Notes: a model not told the origin generated them from the letters alone. A stretch of DNA of 64,000 nucleotides from Eucalyptus grandis (GCF_016545825.1 NC_052621.1:37462687-37526686), one strand, 5' to 3'. Shown: positions 36,678 to 50,300, counted from the stretch's first letter. Made by a program: numbers and translations.

Positions 36678-38520
36678 GGCCGCACCAGTAAGGAAACTCA
36701 GTGAAGAAGAAGAAGAAGAAGAAGAAGCTTAAAGGTTGGATTTTTTTTTTTCGTAGAGGGAGAGGGTTGAGTCTGCAATTTGGCAAATTAAAAAGCACTG
36801 CGGAGAAAGCAGGGGATATAAAGGGTCGAGAGGGGTGGCACGTTCGTAATTTGTGTGAAGATAGGGCCCGTTTTGGATTCGGGCTTAATGTGGTAACAAA
36901 TTTGGTTCGGTTGTTCGGGCGGGAGGGGGAAACCAACCGTGGTTAGGGTTTCGCTTTCCGCGTCCCGTCCGAACTTTCCATTTATCACGCGCCCTCCGTG
37001 GAGAGTGTAACGGACGCGACGTTTTCCTTGACAAGGAAGGTGTGGGCCCGAGGGAAACGTGTCGCTGCCTTTGGGGTGCCAAGTTTCGTGGGGATCAAGG
37101 TTAACACTCGCCTCATGTGAAGAAATTATTACGCCATTCAAATCTTATGCCTTTTTAGCTGTTAGATTTAGCAAAGGCAATTTAAGGTTTAATAGAAAAT
37201 TTCGAAACTGCCAAACGGCCTGAAGGAAGATGGTAAATTCCGATACGGCACGAATACCACGCCGAATTCACGAATTTAGGCGTGCGTTGATTGCGTTCAA
37301 GTAATAATTTTGAGCCTATTTATTTGTATTTAAGCAAAAGTTTGAATTATCTTCTCTTGTGAAAATCTTAAATGTTATTCAAATTTCGAAACACTAATAA
37401 AAAATTATATGTATCTATGTGTGGGATAGTTGAATGTTGTTAAAGTTTTAGACTTTTAAATGTTAAAAAGAAAAGTCAAAAAGCATGAGTCATGAAAATT
37501 TAACATAACAAAAAGAAAAATGTAACGAATTCTTTACCTAACTTATTTGACACGATTCATAAGTGAATAATTCAATCTCTATGATTTAATTTTGACTCAT
37601 TTGCCCTATTTCATGGATTTTGTCAACTAAATAATCACTCGGATGAATCTACATCAGCATATTCGATTTATATCCAATTAAAATTTTATCCATTTTACTA
37701 ATGATTGTTGCATTGTAATTTCTAATGAAATATTATACTGCAATCGAACCGATCTATTTCGTCTCTATTTAATAAAGCCGGTCATGCCAATAGAAAAAAA
37801 TTGCTAAGTCACGACACTAGACAGTTGGCGGACGCCAATTTACTCCCCTAAAAGCATTAGACGGACGGACCATCCAATTAAAAGTGTCATCATTGTATTA
37901 TGGACTAATTATTTGATTAGAACTTTTTATAGTCCTGGCGGTGCAGCGAACGCGCTGGGAACGAAACGGAAGGGGGGCGCAGTATTCCTCGAATACAAGT
38001 TAGGCGCCGAGATTGGCGCCATCGTCAAACGGAATCCGGAGATACCTGCAAGACTGCCACGTACGAGGGAGAATACCGTGTGCCTGCCTGCCCGCCCTTG
38101 GATTTTGTTCGGAAACTGCATGGTCTGGCCACGCTCTGCGTGGGCCCCACCGTGTCATTAGGCAACGCGACCGCAAGTTGGCAGAATAAAATACCATGGT
38201 CCATTGGTCCCTATTTTGAAAAAGCTCTTTTGCTCGTTTCCGTCTTTTGTCGACCGGCCTTTTCCCTTCAATCCGGCGATTAATCATAGTTTCTTCTTTT
38301 TCTTTCTTATTTTGACGGGGCACGTTCTTGCGTGGCTCAATCAACATTAGGACAGAGGCGATGCTGAGTTCCGGAGTATCCTGAGAAATATTGGATGGAA
38401 TTGTTAGTCGGCGGGATACTTAATATAATATTAATTAAAGAAATTTTAGTTTCCAAAGTATGGACCTTTTCTCCAACCATGCAAGCAATCGATAAATACC
38501 TCAGGGCATTCGCATAATCT
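36678..38520. other. Upstream region of the serine-rich gene and AT-rich spacer
   Basis: 36700-37140 is the likely promoter and 5' UTR of the minus-strand gene. 37150-37900 is AT-rich with no coding signal. 37930-38340 is a GC-rich patch with short unrecognised open frames on both strands. Confidence 0.4.
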
Positions 38521-38529
38521 ATGTTAGAT

Positions 38530-39830
38530 CTTAAAATTAGGTAAAGAAAGAAATGTTCGGAAAATGTATCATATAATTCAAGAAGTAAATACGAGAGGTA
38601 CTAGAAGGCTCGTACAAGTCATTTAGTTTGCAAACTTTTCCATGCATGTGCCGTATGCGTACTATTTGTAATTAATACTTTAAAAATTAAAAGTATGTCT
38701 CATTTGTACATAATGTTTTTCTTATTTTGAATGTTCTCTAGAATAATCGGTTACCTCATTTTTGTGCGAATTATTTGAATAAGAATGAGACGATGATTAT
38801 TCTATCATAGAATATTAGAATTTGACACTTGCTAAACTTGACTTTTCTGGTTAGCAACTCCATCATTGAAGAATTCAATTCGGCATGAAGAATATGCCAT
38901 CACTACCACGCTGAGGGTGTGGTTAAGCGTTAGGCCTTTCGGTTCAAGATGGAGATTTTTCCTCCGAACGTAGAATGCAATAGTAGCCGCTGTTGTATAC
39001 CGTCCCTCTCTAGGATCGATGCGTACTTTCAAAGAAAAATCAGCAACGTCCAAAGGTGCCTTTTCTACCAATGCCTATTGCCTACGTTCATGTCCCGTTT
39101 TGCATGTCTCGTCATACAAAAAAAATTATTAAAATCAGGCATGAAACATTTTAGCATAAATATAAAATTATTTTATCGGATGGAATTTATTTCTGTGGGA
39201 TACGTAAAAAAAAATTATTTTTGAAGTACCGACTCTTTGCCAATGACACAATTAATCAGTAATATCTCAAGATACTTGCATAACTCGTAGATCGAAAATT
39301 AAGTTGAAGAGGAAAATTTTGAGAAACCATACCGTAGAATTTAAGAAATGAGCATGGGAAATACTAAAAGTTTCGTATGAGTCATTGTAGCTTGCAATTT
39401 TTCATGTATCCGTTGTATTTGTACTATACGTATTCGTACTATTACTATGACCATAGAATATCAAGATTTGACACTTGCTGAACTTGACTTTTCCGGTTAG
39501 CAACTCTTTAAAGAATTCAATTCGGTATGGAGGTATGCCATCACCACCACGTTGCGTTACGGTCAAGCTTTAGGCCTTCTGGTTCAAGATGAAAAGATTT
39601 TTCCTCCAGATGTTGACTGCGATAGCAGCCGCCATTGTATACCATCGCTTTCTAGGACCGATGCATGCTTTCAAAGAAAAATCAGCTACGGGGAAGGTTC
39701 TCTTTTTTATCAATGCCTATGCGTTTACGTCCCGTTTTGCATGTCTTATCATACAAAAAAATTATTGAAATTGAGCATGAAACATTTTAGTATAGATATT
39801 ATATTATTTGGCGTATTGTTAGTTGCAGAA
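38530..39830. repeat. Diverged tandem duplication, period about 650-760 bp
   Basis: Copy 1 (about 38530-39190) and copy 2 (about 39300-39830) align through TTTGACACTTGCT (38821 and 39473), GGTTAGCAACTC, CAAAGAAAAATCAGC, CCCGTTTTGCATGTC and CATGAAACATTTTAG. Copy 2 lacks about 110 bp present in copy 1. A minus-strand open frame in copy 1 (38832-39071) is broken in copy 2, so the unit is probably not a working gene. Its class is unknown. Confidence 0.75.
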
Positions 39831-39839
39831 GGTACACAT

Positions 39840-42800
39840 AAAAGGGATTATCAAAGTATAAAGTAACTCATCAGTATAAAAACAGAATCACAATCACAAC
39901 ACTTGTACAATATTAGACTCTCTCTGAAATGTAGAGTGACAATAAAAGTTTCTTTCTACTAATTAAAGTAGGAACAACTTTGGATTATGTTATCATAATA
40001 AAAGTGCAAAAAAAAATCCTTAAGTACAATTAGATAGTAAAATAACAAAGAGAAAGGATAAGGATAAGATCTCATAAATTAGTACCTAATGCGATTTTTG
40101 CTACTCTATCTAGAAATACAAAAACTTTTCTTGCATTGGGAGAGGTCCACGCTAGCAAAATAGAATCGTAAGAGGCACGCTCAATAGATAATATTTAATA
40201 TAAATATGAACTTTTATCATTTAATCTGGCGATGTCACTTTCTTTTCTTTTTTTTTTTGAGCAACTGGCGATGTCACTTTCAAAGTCTCTGGAAGTGGGT
40301 AAGACTAAGCACCTCTCTTTATTAAAAATAACACCAAGAAAAAGCAGGATAATATTTAGAAATTGAAAACGACTCCTTCGGAAGTTGGGCAGGCAAACGA
40401 CCAATCCGGTTGGACAGCTCACCAATCAAAACCTGCACGACCCGCCGTTCTCGATAGTGACTTTTCCGTTTGTTCGAAGTGGAGATCAATTCCTGTGGTC
40501 CATTCCGAGGGTAGGGGCACATTGTAAATCACGAACCAGTGAGCGGATGAGCGCCACGTGCTGCCAGGTGTCGAGACGTTGGTTCGCGCCATCTCCTGAC
40601 TCTTCTTCGTAGCCCGTGCCCAGGTTGTCGTTTTTCGGAAAAGCTTGTCGGTTCCTCCGTCGTTTTTTCTTCCAACTGCCTCCTTTGATTTTATCTTCTG
40701 TAATTATTGACACGTTAGCAATCAATTAATTGAGAAATAAAGGGCGTCAAGTAAAAGTTCCACGCCGGAAGTCCATACGAAACAGAACGGTTTAACTATC
40801 TTATTAAATCCAAACTTTAAAATTAACGTTGATATAAATACCATATTAATAAATTCGACTTGGAATATTCTTTTGATAATTTCATCGACATAAAAAATAT
40901 CCAACTTTAATTGCTCTACCTCTACAGTGTTTATCTATATGATCATATTCTGTCGAATTTTGCATGGAACAAACATTGAAGTCAAAATGAAAAATTATTC
41001 TTTTGAAAGGATAAAACTTTTTCATCTTATACATAATCAATATATTTTTAAAACAAATCTAATTTCTCGATACAGATAGGGTTTAATTGATAGTTGATAA
41101 GACTCTTTTGTATTGCAGGTCAAAAGAGCCCGGAAAAATAGTCGGTCTTCACGCGGGTCCCGCCCCATACGTTCACCAATTTTTGAAGTCTTTCGTGCCG
41201 CCCTCTCCCTCGCGTCGGCTGCTGGCTTGAAGATACATCAGAGGATGGCGTTCATGTCTGTCTATTGGGCCATGCTTTTACGTGTTGTGTTGGCCCATTG
41301 CGGACGTAACATTAACGCTTGGAAAACACCAGGACAATTTTAAAGATTTTATATTATCAAATGATATCGAATTTAATATAACTAGGGATTTTATTTTATG
41401 ATCTCGCTTATTCTCCCTTCTAAAAAGTATCCTCTATAAAATAATGAGGAAGAATTAGCAGAGCCGCTCACCACCTTGGACACCCACTTCCGCCACAAAA
41501 AAATAATTAAACTCATTTGTTCCTCCGCTTGAAAGATTACTATCATTTTCTTTCTTCAATCTACTTCACATATTCCTCGCGCACACGAGTAGCTCTCGCT
41601 CAACGGTAATACCATTTTACTTGTTAAAAATTCAATAAAAATTTGACCACATCACCTAATAAACTCGGCAATATTTATTTAAGCATTATGAAAAATTATC
41701 AGGGGGTGTTCCTTGAGAGCTTATTAAATCTTAATAAATTTGCTTTGGAAATCCAAATTAGAAGATTCGAAGCAAGCACTTTATTGAAACATGCAATCCT
41801 CCCGTCTTCAAAGTGTCATATTAAATTTTTAATTAAGTAATGTCGCAGGGTATTTGTCAATAGGACCTTCATACTATCTAGAGTGATTCTATGGCAAAGA
41901 GAGGGCTACTTAAAAGGAAAAACAAAAACGAGACCACAACCACGCAGGGAAAAAATGAAAGGGAATTCTGTTGTTAAAATGGCGCAAAATCGGCTTCGAG
42001 TAGGAAACGGACGAAAGGGTCCAGACACACTGTCGTTTTCATGTGCACGAGGGCGGGTGTGATAGGTATCAGAAGTCATGATGTTGACAAACGAAAGTTA
42101 TGTTCTATTTCGAATGGTTCAGACATATCTAGCGAAATGTGCAAAACATCTCATCAAATTATACAATGATCAAATATATGTGGGCATGCGCCCTGCGCAT
42201 GTATGTATTGTACAGTCATGAAACGAGTGTAATTTGTGCCTTTTACATCAAAGTTTTGATTTGTGATACGGGTTTGCCGACTTAAAGGATTTTTTGCACA
42301 TTATCAACTTAAGTTATTTCATGTTTCTCAAGAAAGAGGGACAAATATTTCCGTGTATGCATAATTGATTATTGCCGATTATTACTGAAGATGCATAGGC
42401 GTCATCTCTCAGATTCAAACCGGTTGTGAAGTGGAAATGAATTTTATAGCTGATGTTTGGTACAAAAATCCTTTTTTTTTTCAAAGACGTAGTTGAGGTA
42501 CATAGGCTAATTACTTGGAGTATGTAAACAAAGCATTTTCACCATTTAGGGAGCTTATTACGACAACCTTAATGGGAAAGATTAACTTGAGCTAACTTGA
42601 TCGATCAAATTAAGTGATCACGTAGATTATTTTTCCTCTATCAACTTGTAATTTCCGATAATTCTGATTTCTTTTCATGATAAGTGAGACGATATGTGAA
42701 ATATGAAAGGGACTCAAAATACAATAATGTGATATAATACGGCCGACCGATGTATAGATGGGATTTAATATGTTTTCATGTTCATTGAATCACGTAGCTT

Positions 42801-44350
42801 TCTAAATAAAAACCTATACGTTGTGTAATTGCCGACGGTTCATTATGCAAATCACAAATACATGCCGTGAATAAGAAGCTCGTCGGAACTGATCTTTCAT
42901 TTTCTTTTCTTTTTCTCTTTTTTAGGTTCTTACCTCTTACTTTTTGCCGAAGTTATTTTTTTTCTCCGTATTTGGATTGGTTGGGAACCAAAACATGGGG
43001 AGCACGCTGAATTGAGGAGCAGCCTATTGTTTTAGAACCGCGAAACCTCTGTTTGAGCCCATGGAATTCAAATGGTATTTCAGGCGGCGAGTCGTCCCTT
43101 CAGGCTGATGCTTCCCCCACGAATATGTAGGGCCCCTTTGGTTAAGCATTAAAGGCAAATGCATTTGATCGGTTTTTGGCTCAACTTTCAAAAAATACAA
43201 TTATATATCCTAATGGCTCCAAGAACCTTTAATCTAAAGTAGATTTAGAGATCTTTTGCGAAGTTACATTATCGGAATATAAGTCTTTGCCACTCATTTA
43301 CTATTCATCTTCTCCTAAAACCACCGAACAGAAAAGCTGATTAAAGGCTGATGATCACCAATCAAGGAGTTGTGCACGTCGGTGACCATTGGCTTGGGGG
43401 TGCCCGACCCTAGCGACCACCACTTAATCTCGGGCAATGTCAATGACCAATGGCCTAAATGGCACAACCTAGGCAACGCCTGAGGTCCCGCGACCTCACC
43501 TGACGGTTGCTTGGGTTGCAGTGAGGCAAGCGATGCTTGGGTTGCACAACCTTATGTGTCGTCGCCTAAGTTCACACAATCCGGTGTCGCCACCTGAGGT
43601 CATGCCACCTTAGACAGACCTTATGTGAGATTTTTACCACATAATTAATTTTAGGATAATATTTTTCAAAACATTTTGTGAAACAAACAAAAACTAAAAT
43701 GATAGGTTATTTTGAAAATTTCTATCAATATAAATTTTAGCTTTCAAGAATATGTAATTAACAATTATATTGCATCTTTTTTTTTTTTGATTGAAAGGTT
43801 GCATTTGTAAGTATTTTCTTCGAATTAGTTTTCTTAATTTTCATGTGTTTAAATTGCTAAGAATGATTAGTTTATGCAAAAACATTTGTCGGTCATGAAA
43901 ACATATTTAAAGTTAGGAAAATGAATTTCTTAATCCGAAAAACAAAACATTTTCTTGAAAAATGATTTTTCGAAAAACATTTTCTTGAAAAATGATTTTT
44001 CGAAAAACATTTTCTTTTATTGTGAATTTTTCCCTGAAATAAACATGCACTTAATCTATCACCATTAGCGCCACAAAAAGACTTTCGTTTGTTTTCTCAC
44101 AGTGAAAGGTTGGGAATTGGGAGTAATCCTTCTTGAATGCAATTTGATCGATTTGTCCGGCGACAATTCTTTTGCGCATGTTTTTCAAAATGAAAACAAT
44201 ATTTGAAAGACACCGAAGATAATAAAAAGATAATTTCAAAGTGTTTTAATGACAATGAGAGAAAAAAAAATTAGTGTGGTAAATATCTCACGTCTCACAC
44301 GTCACGACATGTTGAGCTGACCTTGCCTGCAAAGCAAGGAACAAACCGTC
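39840..44350. other. AT-rich intergenic DNA with simple repeats
   Basis: No gene was recognised. About 43130-43630 has a GC-rich core after GGGCCCCTTTGGTTAAGC, which resembles a DNA-transposon end, but no partner end was found. 43930-44010 holds short tandem copies of a CGAAAAACATTTTCTTGAAA motif. Confidence 0.4.
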
Positions 44351-44356
44351 TACTAA

Positions 44357-45118
44357 AGGGTGTTTTGGTAACATTTCTATTTAAAAATTGTTTATGGGAA
44401 CAGAAATAGAAAAAAATATTTCTGCTTCAAAAAACAATTTTTGAACAAAAAAATGCGTTTGGTAAATCTGTTCCAGAAATATAAAAATAATAGAAATACG
44501 TTTGGTAAATTTATATAATTTTTTTATTTTTTTCTTATTTTCTTTCTTATTTTTCTTATTTTCTTATTTATTTTCATTTTTTTTCTTTTTCTTTTTTGGC
44601 CGTTCTTGCCTTGGCCATGGCTGGCGACCGGTCGATGAGGGCTGGCGGCCTCGCCCAGCCACGACGAGGCTCGCCGGCCACTAGGCGAGCTCGGCCTCGC
44701 CGGATTTGGGCGAGATCGAGCTTGCCTAGCCCGGCGCAAGGTCGGCCTCACTAGGGGCTAGTGGGACCGGCGACACTCTAGTGAGGTCGCCGACCCTCGA
44801 TGGTGTCGCCGCCCCTCGATGGCTGGTCGTCGACCATGGTCGAGGCCGGCGACCGGCTAAAGAAAAAGAAAGAAAAAAAAAGAAGAAGAAAAAGAGAAAG
44901 AAAATGGAAGAGAGAAAAAATGTTCCTAAATTTTGTTCAAAAAACAAGAAACAATTTTTTTTTTTGTTTTTTGTTTCTGTTCCAGATATGTTTATGGAAC
45001 AAAAAATAATTTTGGAACAAAAACGCAAACAAATGCGTTTTTGTTGCTTTTTGTTCCCAGAAAAAAAAAAGAAAAAAATTGTTTAAAAACAGAAAAAGAA
45101 ATCAAAACAAACAAGACC
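44357..45118. mobile_element. PIF/Harbinger (Tourist)-like foldback element 1
   Basis: The left end reads AGGGTGTTTTGGTAACATTT. The reverse complement of the right end reads GGTCTTGTTTGTTTTGATTT, an imperfect terminal inverted repeat. It is flanked by TAA on both sides (44354-44356 and 45119-45121), the usual 3-bp target of this superfamily. Inside, a pyrimidine-rich left arm and purine-rich right arm can fold back around a GC-rich core (about 44600-44860). No transposase, so non-autonomous. Confidence 0.6.
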
Positions 45119-45121
45119 TAA

Positions 45122-45853
45122 GGGTGCGTTTGGTAACATTTCGTTTAAAATTGTTTAAAGGGAACGAAAATAGAAAAAAATATTTCGCTTCGGAAATAAT
45201 TTTGAACAAAAACGCATTTGGTAAATCTGCTCTAGAAATATAAAAAGAATAGAAACGCTTTTGGTAAATTTGTATAATTTTTTTATTTCTTTTAATTTTT
45301 TAATATTTTCAATATTTTTTTTCTATTTTCTTTCTTATTTTTCTTATTTATTTTTAAATTTTATAATTTTTCTTTTTTTCTTCTTTTGGCTCTGTCGCCG
45401 GCCTCGGCCATGGCCAAGGACCCCGATGAGGGCCGACGCCTCGCCTGCGGCCAATGGCGAGGCTCGGCCGCCGGATCCGGGCGAGATCGAGCTTGCCCAG
45501 CTTGGCGCAAGGTCGGCCTCACCGGGGCCGGCGACGCTGGCCTCGCCGGGCGGCGACGCGCCTGGGGCCGATGCTCTGGCGAGGTTGCCGCCCTCGACTG
45601 GCCCGACCAAAGAAAAAGAAGAAAGAAAAAGAAGAAGAAAAGAAGAAAAGAGAGAAGAAAATGGAAGAGAGAGAAAAATGTTCATAAATTTTGTTCCGTA
45701 AATAAGAAATAATTTTTTTTATCTTGTTTTGTTCGAGATGTGTTTTAAACAAAAAATAGATTTGAAACAAAAACGCAAACAAATGCGTTTTTGTTCCCAA
45801 GAACAAAAAAACTGTTTTTAAACAAAAAAAAAGAAGTGAAAACAAATAGGCCC
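45122..45853. mobile_element. PIF/Harbinger (Tourist)-like foldback element 2
   Basis: The left end is GGGTGCGTTTGGTAACATTT and the inverse of the right end is GGGCCTATTTGTTTTCACTT, with TAA on each side (45119-45121 and 45854-45856). Arms and core resemble element 1; for example both cores have GGGCGAGATCGAGCTTGCC and GGCGCAAGGTCGGCCTCAC. It abuts element 1 with a single shared TAA. Confidence 0.62.
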
Positions 45854-46439
45854 TAAGATGCTACATGCACTAGCTTAGATCGCTCATCATTTGATCATCC
45901 TCGCTCCGATTTGTACGTATATTACCATGGACGAGAGCGGGCAAAGAATTATACCCAAGTTACGTAAATTTTCTTGTGCCATTCACATGAGTCGATATGC
46001 AAGTTGAGGATATCGATTTCATTTACTCTTAATTTATCCGAACTGATATAGCGTGCAATAATTTCTGCAAATAAATTAATTGGCAAAAATAAAATCTATT
46101 AAAAAGGGGTAGAAGTGACGGGAGAACTCACTCACCATTACCAACAAAATTTCATAATGAGCAAATTGCTAGGTGCAATTGTCCTCTCTTTCTTTTCAAG
46201 AAAAGATGTTGATGTTAGTCCATTCCGATTGAACAACAACTACCGCCTTCAAATATTAATGCGCATACACAATTCCGGTGCAAGACTGAGCCCCGCACAT
46301 TGGAATGTGGGCCCTTAACATTCCCAATATGACACCACACGTCGGAAACAGAGCTCACGAGACTTGAGTATCGAAAACGCTTTCTCTTTGGTAAAAGAAA
46401 TTTTGTGTATGTCTACCAAATTACTTCGTTTATTTTTCT

Positions 46440-46738
46440 GGGGCCTTTAATAAAAAACGCTTTTGCCATTGTAAAAATAAACAAACACGTTTGGTAAATT
46501 TGTATAATTTTTTTTATTTCTTTTATTTTTTCTATTTTTCTATTTTTCTTTTTTCTTTTCCTTTTCCTTTTTTTCTTCTTTTGGTGGCCGCGACCGCGGC
46601 TCTCGCCTTGGGCCGGGCGAGCTTTCCTTTAGGCGGTTAAACTCGAACTCAAATTTTGTGTTTCTCTCCGACCAAAAAAAAAAAAAAAAAAAAGAAAAAA
46701 TGTTTACAAACAGAAAAAGAAACATAAACAAACAGGCC
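46440..46738. mobile_element. Truncated third copy of the same foldback family
   Basis: It shares the CGTTTGGTAAATTTGTATAA block, the pyrimidine arm, a short GC-rich core and a right end AAACAAACAGGCC with the two elements upstream. Most of the core is missing and no clean flanking duplication is seen. Confidence 0.5.
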
Positions 46739-46868
46739 GTTTTCAATTTCCTTTTAGGCAGTTAAACAACTCACTCCGACCAAAAAAAAAAAAACTCGTG
46801 CTCCTCGCAGCACCACCGCTCTCTCTCTCTCTACAACTACCAGACCTGATCATCCATTGCCTTCCCCA

Positions 46869-47306
46869 ATGTCATCCCAAATCTGGAAACCCTCGCCCGA
46901 TCGCTACAACGGCGAAACCTAGAAAGCGCGAACAATCTCCCCGCGAGTCTCTTCTCGTCGCCGTCGAGAACGTCCGGCGACGCCGAATCCGGCGTCCTCG
47001 TCGGCCTCTTCGACCGTATGCAGAACAGCACGTCCGCCGCTCGGAAACGCTCCGAGCGTCGCTAGTTCGCTCGGCAACGTTCGCATGGCCACGGACTACT
47101 TCAGCGCCGTTCGCTCGAACCTCCCCTCTTTCGATCGCGGACGCGGCGCGTACGGCCTCAAGGAGTCCGTCCTCGCCACCTCCCCCGTCGAGCGCTCTTG
47201 GCAAATGCCGCGACTCCGAGGATGCTATCCGCCGCTTCAATAGGTGCCTCCGGAGGCCACAAGTCCAGTGCCAATGCGGGCGATTTCGCGCTTCTCGCTG
47301 CTGAGG
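46869..47306 (+). pseudogene. GC-rich first exon broken by three frameshifts, family not recognised
   Basis: The start MSSQIWKPSPDRYNGET runs into TAG at 46920. The next frame continues from 46922 with ESANNLPASLFSSPSRT through MQNSTSAARKRSERR to TAG near 47063. A third frame gives SLGNVRMATDYFSAVRS through VLATSPVERS. A final shift near 47198 gives NAATPRMLSAASIGAS to LLAAE and a good donor, GCTGAG|GTAAAG, at 47306/47307. Every frame change can be explained by a one-base change, and the pieces form one coherent Ser-rich N-terminal sequence. This is a decayed or mis-sequenced first exon of a multi-exon gene. I cannot name the parent. Confidence 0.6.
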
Positions 47307-50300
47307 TAAAGCGTTTTGGACTCATCAGAGACGGTTTGATCGCTCGATGCTTTTGCTTCTGCTGCTGTTGCTATATAGGGGTTAGGCCGTCATACGAGAG
47401 TTAATACCTCTCCTTATAATCGCGTCGTGGTCTGAAATGATGTCGGTGTGTTAACCACTACTCTAGTAATCCTGTCTTAACCAGGTTCTGAGTTGTCGAA
47501 GATAGAGTACACATACCTCATGAGAAACGTTAAATATAATCTCCCACTGGTTTTGTAAGTGGGAGAGTATTCACTTGGTGTTTCAACTTGCTTGAGATTC
47601 ATTAATCCTCTTTTTTTTCTTTTCGCCTTGTCATATGATACTTCCTATAAAGGTGATCATGCTTTTGCATACAGGTACTGAAGTGGCAGAGTTTTTGCAT
47701 ATTCCGTCAATTGTTCTAGATTTAATTCTCTTGTGTTTTCTGGCAGTGTCATTTGCATGGAAATGGTTATGTGAGGTCGACCTCATTTTCGGAATAGGTG
47801 GTGTAGCGCAGGCAAGGAATGGCATCTGGGGCCCTAGCCATAGGGAACTAAACAACTTGCATTTTGCTCGACTGTTTGGCATCAAGTGAGAACAGGCAGG
47901 CTACTCTCTCATTGTTGTTCCCTGTGAAGATCATACTCTCAAGTTGCTCAATTTTATTCCACAGTACATAGATTTTTGTCACTTTTATTTTCGATTTAAA
48001 TGTCTGTTCAAGGCATAAAGTTCCTAATCCTCATTTAGGTGATTTACATTTTCTATATATATTTGATTTCATGCTTTTGGTGCTCTATTTTGATATTTGC
48101 ACTTGCGTGCCGATTCTTTCTAAAGATTTCTGAACAGGGCATAAAGACTTATGTTCTTTCCACTTTTATAAAGAAAACGAATGCATAGGAGTGAAGAGGA
48201 TTTTCCTGATAATTCTTAAAGGGGTTGCCTTTTGACTCAATTTTTGTTAGAATTTTTGCATTTTACATACTAATTGTTATATATTATATTTCTCTGTATA
48301 TTTGGACATTGACATCAGTGAAAAGAACATATTCCATGAATTTCATCTAGTTGCTGAGGATTTGTTCAATGTTGCTTGAGATATGATCTTTGTAGGCGAG
48401 AAGCTTAGGGATTGTGGCCCATGGCATAAGCGACAGGTTTTTTTTTGGGTCTGAAAATGCGACAGGTTTGCTGCTTAAAAATCTTCACAAGAAGAAAATT
48501 CATTTTTCCTTGTGTTAGTTGAATGTGCATCTAAAAAAAATGGTAGAGAGTTGTGAATTCCTGCTGCTATGTTATATATGGAAAAGAACTCCAAATATTG
48601 GATTTTGGATATCTTGTTTCGCATAGAACTTCTTCAGTAAAGATTAATATACCACCGGGCATCGTAGATTTAGCAAGAACCATGAACGCTGTCATATATC
48701 CCTTTTAGGAATTTGGATATATAGTTTAAAAAAAAAAAATCATTATTTGTGTCTAGTTTGGATGGGAATTGACAAACTTCGTGGATAAGAGAATCGCAAA
48801 CAATTTACTGCAAAAGATTTGCTTGTTACTAATATAGTCTAGCCTCTTTAATTTTGGGAGGAATATCTTGGAAAGGTGCTGGTTAAGGTCATTTTGGTTG
48901 CTTGAAGAGATAGAGTAAGTGGGCATTGCTCTGACACCTTGGTATGAAATGGAGCACTTCTATATCCTGGTTGGGGCATCTTCTTGTCTTCTGTTATTTT
49001 CACCCATTGAGATGGAATGTCCTTAAGAGGACATTGCTTACCACATTATGTGACTTAGAGCTATCGGTTGTAGGTTCTGTCTTGAGATTCAAGGATTAAG
49101 AGGGAAGAAGGGAAGGAGCCTTACATGTTCCCCTTTTATATCTGTTATGGTCCAGATATTATTAGACAAAGCCAATGATACCCCTAAAATTACAAACTTT
49201 AGTCATCATGCAACATATAAAGGTTAACCTACAAGAAGTGCTGCTTAAAATCCAGCATATTGTGGTTAAAATATAACAAGAACTACTTAAACTTACAATC
49301 TATTCGACTCAGCCTAAAAGCTTTCTTAACACCTAATGCCTGTATCTTTTTCAATCACGTTACCATTATTAGTGAGCGTTAGCCGACCATTGAATGGGAC
49401 TATTGGTTTTCCTGTAACAGATGTCAAGCTGCGTTTATTGGGATCATCATCAAACTGTTATTTTCCCTCTAGCCCAAATTGTTATCATCTCCTTCTGTTT
49501 GGCTTTCGGGGGAGCTTTGTTGGTCTCTTGTTGCTCATAAAATGTAGAGTTGAGAGGTTTTTTAAACAAACGATTGAGAACAGGTGAGGATACCTTCTTT
49601 CAGCTGTCTTCTCCTGTAAGTTTAGGGTTCGAATAAGGCTTCCCTTTAATCGCTCATGCTTGTGGTATTTTAAATCGATGCTTACTTGTCTCTGGTAGTG
49701 TGTAGATTTTTTAGCGCTAACCACCGGTAGATAAAAATTTCAGTTCAGTTTCACAGAAGATCTTGTTCTGGCTTTCTTCTTAATGAAGCCTGAAAAGGAG
49801 CATTTGTAGTATCTTTGTGGGGACCAAGTTCCTGGCTTTCTTCTCAAAAAAGCCTGGTCACGCTCATTATAGGCTTTAGTAAGTGAGGATCTAGAAAAAT
49901 CAAATGAAGCATTAGCTGAGTGGGATAGGAAAAGATTGCAATTGGCTATCTGTAGAGGTTTAGAAGAACTAGACACTGTAGCCTGGCTCCTATGAGATGC
50001 TTTCTTTTGAGTCACTTTATTAAGTGAAGGGATCCGTCTGTTTTGTTTTGTAGGTTTTTGAAGATGAGTATATCGATCCACTTAAACTTTAATATGACAG
50101 AGGGCATGCTATAAAACTCTGAACTGTATATTTTAAAAATTGAATATTTTCTATTTATCAGAAATATACAAGATTTGAGAATAAAGAAAAGATAAGCTAC
50201 ACTAAACAACTTTCTTACCAAAAAAAAAAAAAAAAAAAAACTACACTAAACAACAGTTGAAGCTAGTAAAACTACACTAAACAACAGTTGAAGCTAGTGC

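Noticed and set aside
36135..36704. 189-codon plus-strand frame opposite the serine-rich gene
   Set aside because: Arg/Gly-rich shadow; the minus frame carries the conserved CMCSPTSHPGSFRC motif.
43130..43630. Fourth foldback transposon with a GC-rich core
   Set aside because: One end resembles a DNA-transposon terminus but no inverted partner or target duplication was found.
44781..45712. Lys-rich and Phe-rich frames in the foldback elements
   Set aside because: They translate poly-purine and poly-pyrimidine arms and have no coding character.
47635..47889. Hydrophobic 84-codon frame as a membrane protein or later exon of the broken gene
   Set aside because: Both strands are open over the same span and splice sites do not match the upstream phase.
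49600..49640. tRNA-like GGTTCGAAT word
   Set aside because: No A box or cloverleaf around it.
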